In this document: piece by piece, positions 26,108 to 35,753 of the stretch
Layout: the number at the start of each line of letters is the position of its first letter
Numbering within the stretch: position 1 is the stretch's first letter
Assembly (NCBI GenBank): GCA_965197545.1
Contig: CBDANJ010000008.1
Coordinates: 186,001 to 250,000 of the forward strand
Source: CATOSP01 sp965197545
GTDB taxonomy: Bacteria; Chloroflexota; Dehalococcoidia; Lucifugimonadales; UBA3495
Direction of reading: 5' to 3'
Length of the DNA: 64,000 nucleotides
Translations under genes and position numbers: made by a program
The notes under the pieces: model-generated
The model's database searches: none
Seen by the model: only the letters and a program-made list of their open reading frames with translations
What the model was told of the DNA's origin: nothing

Positions 26108-27070
26108 TCACTCGTAACGAATCCTGGGATCAAGGTACGCATACAATATGTCTGCCATGAAGTTTGCCAGGACCACACCCGAAACTATAACGAGCATACC
26201 CATCTGAAACACCTGGTAGTCTTGCTCGATGATAGCGTCAAGGATGAACTTCCCAATGCCGGGCAAAGCGAACACCGACTCGGTGATGAGGGTACCGCCT
26301 ATTAAGCCGCCGAGTTGCAAACTTGTTACCGTAACCACGGGCAGGAGCGCATTCTTAAGAGCATGCACCCCGATGACGGTTCGTTCCTGGAGCCCCTTTG
26401 ATCGCGCGGTCCGGATATAGTCCTCCTCTAGCACCTCGAGCATCGCGGACCGGGTCTGGCGCATGAGGGTGGCGGACAGAGCTGTGCCCAGGGTCACCAC
26501 AGGCATGATCATCCGCGAGAACCATTCCCAGGGGCCATCTATAATGCTCACGTAACCGAAGATGGGGAGCCAACCCAGCCATACGCCGAACACGACGATC
26601 AGCACCAACCCCAGCCAGAAATTGGGCAGGGCCACGCCGGTCATGGCGAACGTAGTCGCCGCGACATCCGGGGCCGTGTTTCGTTTCAGTGCGGAGACGA
26701 TCCCCAGGGACACGCCCATCAGGATGCCGAAGATCCAGGAGAGGAACGCCAGTTGCAGGGTGAATCCCAGGCGCGGCACGATCTGAGGCAGGACGGCTTG
26801 CCGACTGAAAAGGGAGGAGCCCCAGTCCCCCTTGAAGACTCCCCATACCCACAGTCCATATTGGACAATTATGGGCTTGTCCAGGTCGTACTCTTTCAGC
26901 AGCCGGGCGTAAAGCTCCGGGTCGATCTCGGTTCCCTCCGACTCTTCCACCGCCGCCAGGGTGTAGATGGGATCGCCCGGCAGAATGCGGATCATCGCAA
27001 ACACGATCATACTCACGATGATCAACGTCGGTATCAGGTTGAGGGTGCGCCGGATCAGGTAGGTCTTCAT
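26108..27070 (-). CDS. ABC transporter permease, DppB/OppB type
   Basis: 320 residues, the first permease of the importer. The N-terminal signature YLIRRTLNLIPTLIIVSMIV is classic DppB, followed by ILPGDPIY and a periplasmic loop with LKEYDLDKPIIVQYGLW. Six membrane helices follow. The docking loop is YIRTARSKGLQERTVIGVHA. It is the second gene of the operon, after the binding protein and a short intergenic hairpin. Confidence 0.93.
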   Translation of the reverse strand: MKTYLIRRTLNLIPTLIIVSMIVFAMIRILPGDPIYTLAAVEESEGTEIDPELYARLLKEYDLDKPIIVQYGLWVWGVFKGDWGSSLFSRQAVLPQIVPRLGFTLQLAFLSWIFGILMGVSLGIVSALKRNTAPDVAATTFAMTGVALPNFWLGLVLIVVFGVWLGWLPIFGYVSIIDGPWEWFSRMIMPVVTLGTALSATLMRQTRSAMLEVLEEDYIRTARSKGLQERTVIGVHALKNALLPVVTVTSLQLGGLIGGTLITESVFALPGIGKFILDAIIEQDYQVFQMGMLVIVSGVVLANFMADILYAYLDPRIRYE

Positions 27071-27080
27071 ATGTGAATCA

Positions 27081-27100
27081 CCGGGGCTTTGAAGCCCCGG
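27081..27100 (-). promoter_or_regulatory. Intergenic hairpin between binding protein and permease genes
   Basis: CCGGGGCTTTGAAGCCCCGG folds into an 8-9-bp G/C stem 19 bp after the binding-protein stop. Such stems commonly stabilise the upstream message or partly terminate it, giving more binding protein than permease. Confidence 0.6.
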
Positions 27101-27118
27101 CGCCCCAAGGCTAGATGT

Positions 27119-28960
27119 TTACTGCTTTATCCAGAAGTCCTGGCTGTGCCAGAAACCGTGGGCCCAGAAGGGGTTCTCGTCGCACCCGCCAGTGGTGGGA
27201 ATATGGCAACCCATGTAGTTGACCCTGTGCATGGACGGGTTGTAGATCCAGGCGTTCTCCAGAGCGATCCTCTGGGCCGCCTTGTAGGCGTCGGCCTGCT
27301 CTACCGGGTCGGTGGTCTGCTGCGCCGCCAAGAACTGCTCGTCGAGGGCGTCCTGGATGGCCTGGCCCTCCGGACCGTGTCCATGTCCCTGGTCCTTGCA
27401 GGTGTTTGCGGCGTAGTTGTTGGTGTGCCACGACGCGAGGGCTTCCAACGAGGTGCCCAGGGGGTTCATCGTGGAACCGGTCTGGGTAACATGGGTCTGG
27501 CACTCCCGCATCACCCTGCCCCGGTCTGCCGCGGCGGGTACGATGTAGAAATCGAACTTTATTCCGATTTCAGCCCAGGCGGCCTGCAAGAACTCGCAGT
27601 ACTGCTGGCGGTCGGGCCTGCGCTCGCAGACTCCCTTGATCGTCAGTGGCAACGTTAGGCCCTTCTCATTGGCGTAGTCTTCCACAAGCGCCTTTGCCGC
27701 CGGTGGATCGTACTTCATCTCCCCTTCCCACAAGTCGGAAAGGTCTACTCCGAACGGGGAGGAGGCCGGGTCGTAAGCGTGGGCGTTGTGGTTATTCATG
27801 GTGTTCAGGTAAATCGAGTTGTTCACCGCCTTCCGGTCAACCGCCTTGATCTGGGCCTTCCTGATGCGGATGTCGTCGTAGGGAGGAAGTCCGGTACTCC
27901 AATACCAACCGTCCCAGCCCATTCCCGCCCTGGACCATACCTGAATGTCGGGATCGTCGGTAGCCGCTGACACCATCTCAGCCTGGAGCCAGGCCGCGTT
28001 TAACGCGCCGGTCTGGATGGCTGCCAGGCGGGTGCGGGTCTCGGTGATGACCCGCATCTCAGCGGCATCCGCATAGGGCCGCCCTTCCTTCCAATAGTCG
28101 TCGTGTTTGACCAGATCGATACCCACGCCGGGCGTCCAACTTTCGACCACGAAGGGACCGGTGGCGGCGGGGAGACTAACGTGGGCGTCGGCGCCCACGT
28201 CGGTCCAATAGCTCTCGGAGTGTACGTAGTCAGTGTAAGTGAAAAGGTGCTTAGCGATAATCAGACCGTCGAACTTGTTCAGGTGCAGGTCCATGGTGTA
28301 ATCATCCACGGCCTCGGCATTCTTAACACCTGCCCAGAACTTTTGGCCCCCCTCGCCGGAGTCCGGGTCACGCACGCGGTTCAGACTGAAGGCGACATCT
28401 TTGGCCTTCAGCTCCCCGGCGCCGCGATGGAACTGGACGCCGTCCCGAATGTGGAACCGGACCCGAAGCCCTTCATCAAGAATCTCGAAGGCGTAGGCCA
28501 GCGACTCCTGTGGTTCGTACTCAGCCTGCCGCCCCAGGGTCACCATGTACTCGTTGGAAAGGTGCAGGTAGATGCGGTCGAAACTACCGCTGCTCCTAAT
28601 ACCATCCATATTGGCGGCTTTGCGGAAGTAGCCGATCTTCATCGTGCCGCCGTACTGGGCGTCGTCACGCTTGGCCAAAGGCGGGACCACCGCGGGCCTC
28701 CCTGCGGTTTCCGGCGCGGCGGTTGGAGCGACCATCGGTTGTATGGTAGGCGCGGTCTTCAATTCCTCGGTTGCCTGGATTTTGGGCGCCTCGGTGGCTT
28801 GGACCGCCGGGGCCGCTGCATCGGGCATGGCGGTAGCCTGGGCGGCGGGGGGAGCGTCGGATGGCGCGGCTGGGACCGCTGGATCTTCAGACCCTCCGCA
28901 CGCTATGACAAACACAAGTCCGAATATTGCTGCGAACAGCAACCCTTTGAAAAATGTCAC
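27119..28960 (-). CDS. Extracellular solute-binding lipoprotein (family 5, peptide type)
   Basis: About 613 residues from the GTG at 28960, chosen because GGAGG sits 6 bp upstream and a perfect lipoprotein signal follows: VTFFKGLLFAAIFGLVFVIA then Cys21. Residues ~25-110 are an Ala/Pro/Thr linker. The body has the family 5 pattern: LAYAFEILDEGLRVRFHIRD, GVQFHRGAGELKAKDVAFSL and a hinge around SLPAATGPFVVESW. Cys pairs late in the protein (CERRPDRQQYC, and CHIPTTGGC near the end) could form disulfides, unusual in this family. First gene of the importer operon; no ATPase genes lie in the window. Confidence 0.92.
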   Translation of the reverse strand: MTFFKGLLFAAIFGLVFVIACGGSEDPAVPAAPSDAPPAAQATAMPDAAAPAVQATEAPKIQATEELKTAPTIQPMVAPTAAPETAGRPAVVPPLAKRDDAQYGGTMKIGYFRKAANMDGIRSSGSFDRIYLHLSNEYMVTLGRQAEYEPQESLAYAFEILDEGLRVRFHIRDGVQFHRGAGELKAKDVAFSLNRVRDPDSGEGGQKFWAGVKNAEAVDDYTMDLHLNKFDGLIIAKHLFTYTDYVHSESYWTDVGADAHVSLPAATGPFVVESWTPGVGIDLVKHDDYWKEGRPYADAAEMRVITETRTRLAAIQTGALNAAWLQAEMVSAATDDPDIQVWSRAGMGWDGWYWSTGLPPYDDIRIRKAQIKAVDRKAVNNSIYLNTMNNHNAHAYDPASSPFGVDLSDLWEGEMKYDPPAAKALVEDYANEKGLTLPLTIKGVCERRPDRQQYCEFLQAAWAEIGIKFDFYIVPAAADRGRVMRECQTHVTQTGSTMNPLGTSLEALASWHTNNYAANTCKDQGHGHGPEGQAIQDALDEQFLAAQQTTDPVEQADAYKAAQRIALENAWIYNPSMHRVNYMGCHIPTTGGCDENPFWAHGFWHSQDFWIKQ

Positions 28961-29380
28961 GTTACGCCTCCAATTCTTCGTTGACCACTTGGTCGATAAT
29001 GGCACGTCAGGGAAATGCACCGGGGATGTTTGCCCGTATCCGCCTGAGTGTTCCCAAGACGATACCCGCGTCACCGAGTGCTGTCAACAACCCCGTGAAG
29101 TCTGGATGTCCAGAACGGCGGTATCTTCTGTTACCACCGTAATCCATAACGAAACCTTGTCCCCACGACGTCTGGAGGCAAGCGGGCCTCATGCGTCCGA
29201 GACTAAGCGTTATCACGAATAGTCATGCTATCTCCGCTGACATCGGCTATATTTCAACCGCTAAGATACAGGACCTGGCGGCTGCCATTCTACATATCGC
29301 AATCAGAACAGCCCGCACGCACACAGGTCTTGAAGGGTAATACTGGGAATTCCCGCCAAACTCGACACCTGTAAGCCTGG
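28961..29380. other. Divergent intergenic region
   Basis: Separates the importer operon (minus) from an alpha/beta hydrolase (plus). It presumably holds both promoters. No clear -35/-10 pair, operator or riboswitch could be picked out by eye. Confidence 0.4.
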
Positions 29381-30316
29381 GTGCTAAGCTCCTGGACGGT
29401 AGAGCAAGAACCCAGGAATTCCCCGCCTATTATCGCCCGGAATATCAGCAGAGAATTTACAGAATTGCAGCCTGAAAACCACTTCGTCAAGGTCCGCGGC
29501 ATCACCCTCCGATACGTCGATTGGGGAGACAACGGGCCGTTGCTGCTACTATTGCACGGGGCGATGCGCACGTCGCGGAGCTGGGACGCTGTCGCTCGGA
29601 GTCTCCGCCCTCACTACCACGTAATCTCCCTCGACGCCAGAGGGCATGGGGACAGCGAGTGGACCGCGAGGGGTTACAGGTTCACCAACCGGGTGGAGGA
29701 CGTCAGCGCTTTTTGCGACCTGATAGGGCTGGACGTTGGCCGGGGGGATGTAACCGCGGTGGGGCATTCCAACGGCGCGGTCGTCTTCGCCATGCTGGCA
29801 AAGAGGCGTCCCGAACTCTTCAGCAGACTCGTTCTTCTGGAGCCGATGCTGTTCGTGGAAGCTCCGGGAGAGGTGCCGCCCCGCCGTTCGAACCGTCCCC
29901 GGAGGACCTGGAGCAGCCGGGAAGAGTTACATGCTTACCTGAAGCAGCATAGGGCCGCTGGAAGATGGCGAGAGGACGTAATCCTAGACGTGGTCAACCA
30001 CGAGACGATGGAGTTGCCTGACGGCAGGATAGACATGAAGTGGTCGCCCGACACGGTGAACCTGGAGGAGCGGCAGGGAGAATATTTTGATCTTCGGCCC
30101 TTCTTCCAGAGTCCTGGCTTACCCATCCAGTTCATAGTAAGCGGCGAACGGACTGAGAGGTTTCGTGACGTTCAAGACCTGCCCGCCAGGGTCCCAAGCT
30201 TCCACTTCACAAAGGTCCAAGATACCGGCCACAACATGTACATGGAGCGCCCCGACGCCGTAGCGTCATTGGTCCGGGCGTTCGTCGGGGGCGGGGAAAT
30301 CCCTGGGATGGTGTGA
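29381..30316 (+). CDS. Alpha/beta hydrolase
   Basis: 311 residues from a GTG; the conserved part begins near residue 33, so the true start could be later (for example TTG near 29465). The oxyanion motif LLHGAM is near residue 58, DARGHG near 85, the nucleophile elbow is VGHSNG with Ser130, and the catalytic histidine lies in DTGHNMYMERPD near residue 287. It has a cap-domain insertion between strands 6 and 7 (RRSNRPRRTWSSREELHAYL). The substrate is unknown. It stands alone. Confidence 0.85.
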   Translation: MLSSWTVEQEPRNSPPIIARNISREFTELQPENHFVKVRGITLRYVDWGDNGPLLLLLHGAMRTSRSWDAVARSLRPHYHVISLDARGHGDSEWTARGYRFTNRVEDVSAFCDLIGLDVGRGDVTAVGHSNGAVVFAMLAKRRPELFSRLVLLEPMLFVEAPGEVPPRRSNRPRRTWSSREELHAYLKQHRAAGRWREDVILDVVNHETMELPDGRIDMKWSPDTVNLEERQGEYFDLRPFFQSPGLPIQFIVSGERTERFRDVQDLPARVPSFHFTKVQDTGHNMYMERPDAVASLVRAFVGGGEIPGMV

Positions 30317-30510
30317 GGATGAGTAGGAGTTGGATGAAGACGGGTCGATGGCCTATGCCTCTCCGGCGGCTTCCAGCGCTGAGACTCGGAAGAGTTTGCC
30401 AGCAGTAAACCTGCCCGAATATTCTAGAGCGCACGTTGGCCGCTACGGCCCAAGCAAAAAAGCTAACACCCCTTTTGTATCGGACAGGTCCGGCAGAACA
30501 TGGCTAGGAT

Positions 30511-31149
30511 TCAGCTTTGCCAGGTCTGCGCGGAATAAAATCCCGTGCTGACGGCCAAAGTCCGGACCCCATTGGCGTTGCCAGCTTCTATATCTGAGAC
30601 CGAGTCCCCGATCAGCCACACCTCTCCTGGACTATAGGTCCGTCCAGACTCCTCCTGGCAACTGGCAATTGCACCGGCAACAACCTGGCCCCTATCGGTG
30701 TAATCTCCTCCAAACCCTCCGGCATGAAAGAAGTGGTCCAGGCCATACCTGCGAAGTTTGATAAACGCCGCCTCTCTGAAGTTGCCTGTCTCCAACCCCA
30801 GTTGGATCCCGGGGTCTGAAGCTAGCGCCCCGAGAAGTTCCGGCACTCCCGGGCATATTTCGCCTTGGGTCCAGCTATCCAGGGACGTGGTGAAATGATC
30901 GAAATAGGCCGCTTTGAAGTCGGATAGATCGGGAAGGTCTTCCAAGCCTCCCGAAATCAGGCCCCACTTACGGTAGACCTCGACCATCAGCGGCAAGTCC
31001 ATTCCCCCTGTGAAAGCAACATCGTCAAAAGCTTGAGGGATCCCATGGACCTGTTCAAAGGCGATGTTTAGGGCCTGCCTCTGCGGGCGGTTGCCCGCCC
31101 CGATGCTGATAAGAGTCTGGTCTATGTCGAAAAGGACCAATCTCTGCAA
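30511..31149 (-). CDS. HAD-superfamily phosphatase
   Basis: 212 residues. The nucleophile motif is FDIDQTL with Asp8 and Asp10; motif II is probably ETGN (LGLETGNFREA) and the acidic motif IV is IGDSVSDIEAGNANG near residue 180. An alpha-helical cap lies between motif I and II, as in phosphoglycolate phosphatase and beta-phosphoglucomutase-like enzymes. The substrate is not determined. It stands alone, ~120 bp downstream (on the minus strand) of the tRNA. Confidence 0.88.
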   Translation of the reverse strand: MQRLVLFDIDQTLISIGAGNRPQRQALNIAFEQVHGIPQAFDDVAFTGGMDLPLMVEVYRKWGLISGGLEDLPDLSDFKAAYFDHFTTSLDSWTQGEICPGVPELLGALASDPGIQLGLETGNFREAAFIKLRRYGLDHFFHAGGFGGDYTDRGQVVAGAIASCQEESGRTYSPGEVWLIGDSVSDIEAGNANGVRTLAVSTGFYSAQTWQS

Positions 31150-31272
31150 ACCGCGCTCCTCCGAGGCTAGGACCCGAGGTTAACATAGACAGCCCTTAAC
31201 GTGGCAAGTGTGCCGCATTCTCGTTTCTGGACCAGCCTGGTTATGATCATAGTATAAGGGGGCAGGAAGCGA

Positions 31273-31347
31273 TGGTGGGCCCGGCAGGTGTCGAACCTGC
31301 AACCTACCGGTTATGAGCCGGCCGCTCTACCGCTGAGCTACGGGCCC
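31273..31347 (-). tRNA. tRNA with CAT anticodon, probably elongator Met
   Basis: 75 nt including encoded CCA. The acceptor stem GGGCCCG pairs perfectly with CGGGCCC, unlike the initiator tRNA at 8916. Anticodon CAT corresponds to 31313-31315 on the complement. Elongator Met is favoured; an Ile tRNA with a modified C34 cannot be excluded from sequence alone. Confidence 0.9.
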
Positions 31348-31401
31348 TACTATTCCAGCTTATTCCCCGCCTTTTGGAGTGTCAAGAATTCGGGGATGCG
31401 A

Positions 31402-31496
31402 TAACCGTTCAGAGTTAGCAACGGCGACGGAACGTTCACGGATAATCTCCCCCTTTCGCAAAAGGGGGCTTTCCCTCTCTCAAGACTGAACAGTTA
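31402..31496. mobile_element. 95-bp miniature element B
   Basis: Ends TAACCGTTCAGA and CTGAACAGTTA are inverted repeats with one mismatch and resemble the ends of element A. The interior holds GTTAGCAACGGCGACGG and the palindromic CCCCCTTTCGCAAAAGGGGG. A truncated inverted relative is at 21282-21350. No gene is present in the rest of 31348-31691. Confidence 0.7.
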
Positions 31497-31691
31497 CGGG
31501 ATGCGGGCAGCCCCACCTGTTTTCCGTCCCGCCCGCCGTCTGCGAGATTGCCCCAACTCAGGAGGCGTCCAAAGACCAGGATGTGGCTGGTTGGAGATAC
31601 CTTTCGATTCCGGCTCCGGTCCGGAACGGCGGGAGTGCGCGGGTGTCAAGAATTTTGGGGCTTTGGAAGGACGAAGGGTAGTCGGAGGGGT

Positions 31692-33062
31692 TTAGCCTAT
31701 ACCCAACCGCTGCCGGTACTCGGGATCGTAGGCGGCGAGCAGGCCCAACTCCACAAGTTGCTCTTGGGGCAGCCGCCGCACCGCATCTCCCCTGGTCGGC
31801 ACGGTGCCTACTATTGCGTCTTGGACCAGTTGTTCGTAGTCAGGGCCGCCCAGGCCCAACAATTGCTGTAGCACGTGTTCGTTGTCTTGCCCAAACACCG
31901 GAGCGGGGCCGCGAATCTGAAGGGGTGTGCGGGAAAACTTGTAGGGGCGGCTGATGAACGGCCTGGTGCCGATGTTCCGGTCTTCCGGGTAGGTTACCCG
32001 CTCGAAGAAGCCACGGCTCTGGTAGTGAGGGTCGAAGTGGACGTCCTTCCCGGTCAGCACCGGGCCCGATGGAATGCCCAAGGCTTGCAAACGGTGCATC
32101 GCGTCATACTTGTCCAATCCGGTTGTCCACGAGGAGATAATCCCGTCCAACTCGTCGTGGTTGCGCCGGCGGGCAAGAAGGTCGGAGAAACGCGGGTCGG
32201 CGGCCAGCTCTTCCCTGCCCATCTCGCGGCACATGTCCCGCCACTGCTCGTCGCTGCCCACCGAGAGAGTGATCCATTCATCGCGGCCCGAGGCCGGGTA
32301 ACAACCCTGGGGAGCGCGGTGGGGATGCCGGTTGCCGATTCGGTCGTTATCACGCCCGTTTGCAATGCCGTCCATGATGAATTCGGAGAGGAACATCACC
32401 CCCGCCTGGTACATCCCGATGTCCACCCATTGGCCCTTGCCCGTCTGGTTGCGGTACCGCAACGCGCTGCCGATGGCGAACAAGGTAGTCCACGTGGAGA
32501 GGAAGTCAACGAAAGACGCCCCGGCCTTGGATGGGGCCTCGCCGGGATACCCCGTGACCCAGCAGTGACCGTGGGTCCCTTCCTGGGTGGTGGCCTGTGC
32601 CGGGTAGTTGGCGTAGGGTCCCTGGCTGTGGCCGTAGCCCGTGTTGGAGACCATGATGATGTCGGGTTTGATCTTGCGCAGGTTGGGATAGTCCAACTCC
32701 CACCGCCGCATAACACGGGGAGTGAAGTTCTCCATGACCACGTCGCTGATTTTCACCAATTCGATAAATAGCTCACGGCCACGTTCGTCGGTGAGGTCCA
32801 GGGTCAGGGAACGCTTGCCGCGATGCATCAGGTTGTAGGTTGACGACCGGTTCCACCAGTCCTCGCCCAGCACGTTGTCGGGGAAGCTGCCGGCCAACCC
32901 GGAGTTGCGCGTCGGGTCGGGGTGCCCCGGCCCCTCAACCTTGATGACCTCGGCCCCAAAGTCGGTGAGCAGGCCCCCGGCATAGGGAAGAGCGAAGATG
33001 TAGGTTGAATCCAGGACCCGAATTCCTTCCAGCGGCAGTTGGGGCCCAGGCGGTTGGGGCAT
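31692..33062 (-). CDS. Family III CoA-transferase (CaiB/BaiF), with nucleophilic Asp
   Basis: 456 residues. Family III enzymes transfer CoA between carboxylic acids through a covalent aspartyl-CoA intermediate. The N-terminus GIRVLDSTYIFALPYAGGLL, then TDFGAEVIKVE, is standard, as are KRSLTLDL and NFTPRVMRRW. The nucleophile position reads SFVDFLSTW: the Asp is present. NQTGKGQWVDIGMYQ follows at the usual distance. The next upstream gene on the same strand (100 bp away) is a paralogue lacking this Asp, so the two may form a heterodimer. The ATG follows GGAGG. Confidence 0.92.
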   Translation of the reverse strand: MPQPPGPQLPLEGIRVLDSTYIFALPYAGGLLTDFGAEVIKVEGPGHPDPTRNSGLAGSFPDNVLGEDWWNRSSTYNLMHRGKRSLTLDLTDERGRELFIELVKISDVVMENFTPRVMRRWELDYPNLRKIKPDIIMVSNTGYGHSQGPYANYPAQATTQEGTHGHCWVTGYPGEAPSKAGASFVDFLSTWTTLFAIGSALRYRNQTGKGQWVDIGMYQAGVMFLSEFIMDGIANGRDNDRIGNRHPHRAPQGCYPASGRDEWITLSVGSDEQWRDMCREMGREELAADPRFSDLLARRRNHDELDGIISSWTTGLDKYDAMHRLQALGIPSGPVLTGKDVHFDPHYQSRGFFERVTYPEDRNIGTRPFISRPYKFSRTPLQIRGPAPVFGQDNEHVLQQLLGLGGPDYEQLVQDAIVGTVPTRGDAVRRLPQEQLVELGLLAAYDPEYRQRLGIG

Positions 33063-33162
33063 CTAAGGTTGCCTCCCTGTGGGTTAGTGACCGTCGGTTA
33101 GCGGCCGGTGGCCGTGGTTAGTGATTGGTAGTTGATTGCCCGTCGGCGCTGACCACTAGCCA

Positions 33163-34356
33163 CTAAACAGCGTTGAGCTGGCGTAGGCGGGTGAAGTCTT
33201 CCGGCGAGTATCCGAGCCCCTCTACGTAAATCTCCCGGTTGTGTTGGCCAAGAGTTGGGGCCGGCCCAAGGAGCCGGTAGGGGCAAAGGTCAAAGTTAAA
33301 CAGCACCGCCGGAACTTTGATCCTGCCGATTACCGGGTGATCGACTTCCCTGTAGAAGCCGCGGGACTCAAGCTGGGGGCACTCGGCAAGTTCGGTGGGA
33401 GTCTGTACAACCCCGAAGAGCATCCGTGTTTCGGCGGCGCGGCGGAACAAGTCCCATTTACCCTTGTCCTTGATCGAGTCCAGGATCAAGGCGTCCAGTT
33501 CCTCGCCGTGTTGCGGGCGCTGTCCGGCGTCGGCAAACCGAGGCTCGAGCATCTCTTCCGATTCAAAGAAGTTGGCGATGTCCTCCCACGAGGCCCCGCC
33601 TCCGGTCTGCACGATGATCCATCCATCGGCGCATGGCATTGGATGGGTGAATTGTCCTCCCGACGCCCGGCGCCTGGGTTGCGTCCCGCCCATGAATGGG
33701 TACATGGTCTGGGTGGCCATCATTGTCGAAGCGACGACCTCGGTCACGGACACGTCGATATGCTGGCCCAGCCCGGTGTTGCCCTGGTAGAAGAGCGATA
33801 CGGCGGTGGCGGCCGCGGCATTGAGGCCGCCCTCGTATTGGGCCTGGAACCCTCCATGCTTCAGCGGTTCCCGGCCCTGGATGCCGCTGATGCTCATAAT
33901 CATGCCCATGGCGTAGTTGACGATCTCTTCACCCTCGTACTGGTTGTACGGTCCGTCCTGTCCAAAGGGGGTGATGGAGGTCATGACCAAAGACGGGTTG
34001 ATCTCTTCCAGGTCCGCGTGGGACAGACCCAGCCCCGCCAGGTAACCGGGTTTGTAGCTCTCGACGACAACGTCTACATGCTGGACCATCTCCTTCAGCA
34101 AGGCACGGCCGGTGGAGGTCTCAAGGTTGAGGGTCGCGCCCTTCTTGTTCAGGTTCAAGGCCAGAAAGAAGAGGCTCTTTTCGGGATGGGGGTCGTCTTG
34201 GTGGAAGGGGCCCATGCGGCGCAGCAAAGCGCCTCTCGGCGGCTCCACCTTGAGGACATCAGCCCCGTAGTCGGCCAGAAGGCGGGCGCAGAATGAGCCC
34301 GCGATGTCCTCGCTGAGGTCGAGGACTTTCACGCCTGTAAGGACACCATCGGGCAT
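33163..34356 (-). CDS. Family III CoA-transferase paralogue lacking the nucleophilic Asp
   Basis: 397 residues with the full CaiB/BaiF frame: GVKVLDLSEDIAGSFCARLL, YGADVLKVEPP, then NTGLGQHIDVSVTEV. Counting back from the TGxGQ motif, the position that is Asp in active enzymes is Gln (GGFQAQYEGG). Heterodimeric members such as benzylsuccinate CoA-transferase have one subunit of this kind. It is transcribed 100 bp upstream of the Asp-bearing paralogue and probably in the same operon. Substrate unknown. Confidence 0.9.
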   Translation of the reverse strand: MPDGVLTGVKVLDLSEDIAGSFCARLLADYGADVLKVEPPRGALLRRMGPFHQDDPHPEKSLFFLALNLNKKGATLNLETSTGRALLKEMVQHVDVVVESYKPGYLAGLGLSHADLEEINPSLVMTSITPFGQDGPYNQYEGEEIVNYAMGMIMSISGIQGREPLKHGGFQAQYEGGLNAAAATAVSLFYQGNTGLGQHIDVSVTEVVASTMMATQTMYPFMGGTQPRRRASGGQFTHPMPCADGWIIVQTGGGASWEDIANFFESEEMLEPRFADAGQRPQHGEELDALILDSIKDKGKWDLFRRAAETRMLFGVVQTPTELAECPQLESRGFYREVDHPVIGRIKVPAVLFNFDLCPYRLLGPAPTLGQHNREIYVEGLGYSPEDFTRLRQLNAV

Positions 34357-34522
34357 AGTCTTTCCCCTATATTGGACCAGGAGTTTGAGGGGTCGGCGCG
34401 CCGGAATCCGATCCTACCCCGGCGCGGTCCACTGAGCGATTGGGAGCGTTTGGGATTGTAGCGGAAGCCGGATTTCGAGGCAACAAGCCGCCTGGTCCCA
34501 GAGTATGCCGGCGGGACCAGCT

Positions 34523-35569
34523 TCAGAGCGCGGTGGTCAGCACCGACATGGGCCTTGCGCCCACGGAATAGGTCTGCAATGGCGTGAGGCCGCCGGTCTG
34601 CGAGTCGATGCTGTAGGCAGCCAGCTTGCCGGTTGCCGACCCCGCGGCAAACACGAACTTGCCCTGGGGGTCGAGGCTGAAGGCGCTGGGTACGGCTTCT
34701 GTCGCCGCATGTCCCGCCGGTGTCAGACGGCCCTCGGAGTCGACGGTAAAGCTGGCAATGCTATTGTGGCCCCGGTTGGGAACGAACAGGAAGTCGCCGG
34801 AGGGCGAAAACTGTATCTGGGAACAGGTGTTGCGGTCCGTGACCCCCGCTGGCAGAGTGGATACGGTCTGGATGGCCGATAAGGTTCCAGACGGACCGAT
34901 CTGATACGCGGAGACGCTGCATCCCTGTTCGTTGGAGAAGTAAACGACATCCAGGCTGGGATGGAAGCAGTAATGGCGCGGTCCGGTCATATCGTCCTGC
35001 TCCAACTGCAGCGGCGAGTTGGCGGTCAGGCCGCCGGTTGCCTCGTCGAACCGGAACTGGTAGATGCGGTTCGGGCCGGGGATGTTCTTGGGCGGTTCCA
35101 ATACGTTGTCGTTTTGCCGGGCAATGTGCGGCACGAACGCAAACCGGTTTGAGCGGTCGGTCTGCACCGCGTGGGCTCCCACTTCGGTGTCGAGCCAGGC
35201 TGTGGGAGCGCCGCCAAGACTGCCGTCAACGCCAATGGGATGCACCGCGACGTGGCCGCCCTGGTAATAAGCGGACAGCAGGAATTTGCCGGTGCGGTCC
35301 GTGGCCAGGAAGGCGGCGGCGCCGTCCGGCGTGACGGAACCGTTCTGAGTGACTCCCCCGGTACCGTGATCTATCCTGTGGCTGGTAATCTCGGGGACCT
35401 CCCTGTGTCCAATGTAGAGCGCGCCTCGGTCTGGGCTTATCGCCAGCAACGACGGGCCTCCCGGAGCGGCGATTTCGCTCCGCAAGTCCAGACTGCCGGT
35501 GTTCTCGTCCATGGTGAAAACGGATACCTTGTTGTCATCCTGGGCTGCCACATACACATAGCTTGTCAT
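34523..35569 (-). CDS. Lactonase-family seven-bladed beta-propeller
   Basis: 348 residues from the ATG at 35569; upstream codons have no family similarity. Repeating blades such as VYVAAQDDNKVSVFTMDENT, LAISPDRGALYIGHRE and FLFVPNRGHNSIASF match the 6-phosphogluconolactonase/YbhE family. HPSLDVVYFSNEQ and FSLDPQGKFVFAAG are further blades. No signal peptide, so cytoplasmic. The lactonase role is the family default; many members have other roles. It is divergent from the methyltransferase at 35754. Confidence 0.88.
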   Translation of the reverse strand: MTSYVYVAAQDDNKVSVFTMDENTGSLDLRSEIAAPGGPSLLAISPDRGALYIGHREVPEITSHRIDHGTGGVTQNGSVTPDGAAAFLATDRTGKFLLSAYYQGGHVAVHPIGVDGSLGGAPTAWLDTEVGAHAVQTDRSNRFAFVPHIARQNDNVLEPPKNIPGPNRIYQFRFDEATGGLTANSPLQLEQDDMTGPRHYCFHPSLDVVYFSNEQGCSVSAYQIGPSGTLSAIQTVSTLPAGVTDRNTCSQIQFSPSGDFLFVPNRGHNSIASFTVDSEGRLTPAGHAATEAVPSAFSLDPQGKFVFAAGSATGKLAAYSIDSQTGGLTPLQTYSVGARPMSVLTTAL

Positions 35570-35753
35570 GTTCGACCTCACTGGCCTGATTTTCGGGAAA
35601 GCTGACCGGAGGATAAGGGGTGTCGGTTGCCCGTCCTGATTGTCACGGTAATCGGGCTGGTAAACAAGCCCCATTTCGATGCTTCGGCATCCCCGCTATA
35701 CTGGATCCTCACGCCGGTGGGCGGGCTACACGGACTCAAGTTGAGGATGGGGC

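Noticed and set aside
28103..28984. 293-codon open frame antisense to the solute-binding protein
   Set aside because: No motif; shadow of a gene with strong codon bias.
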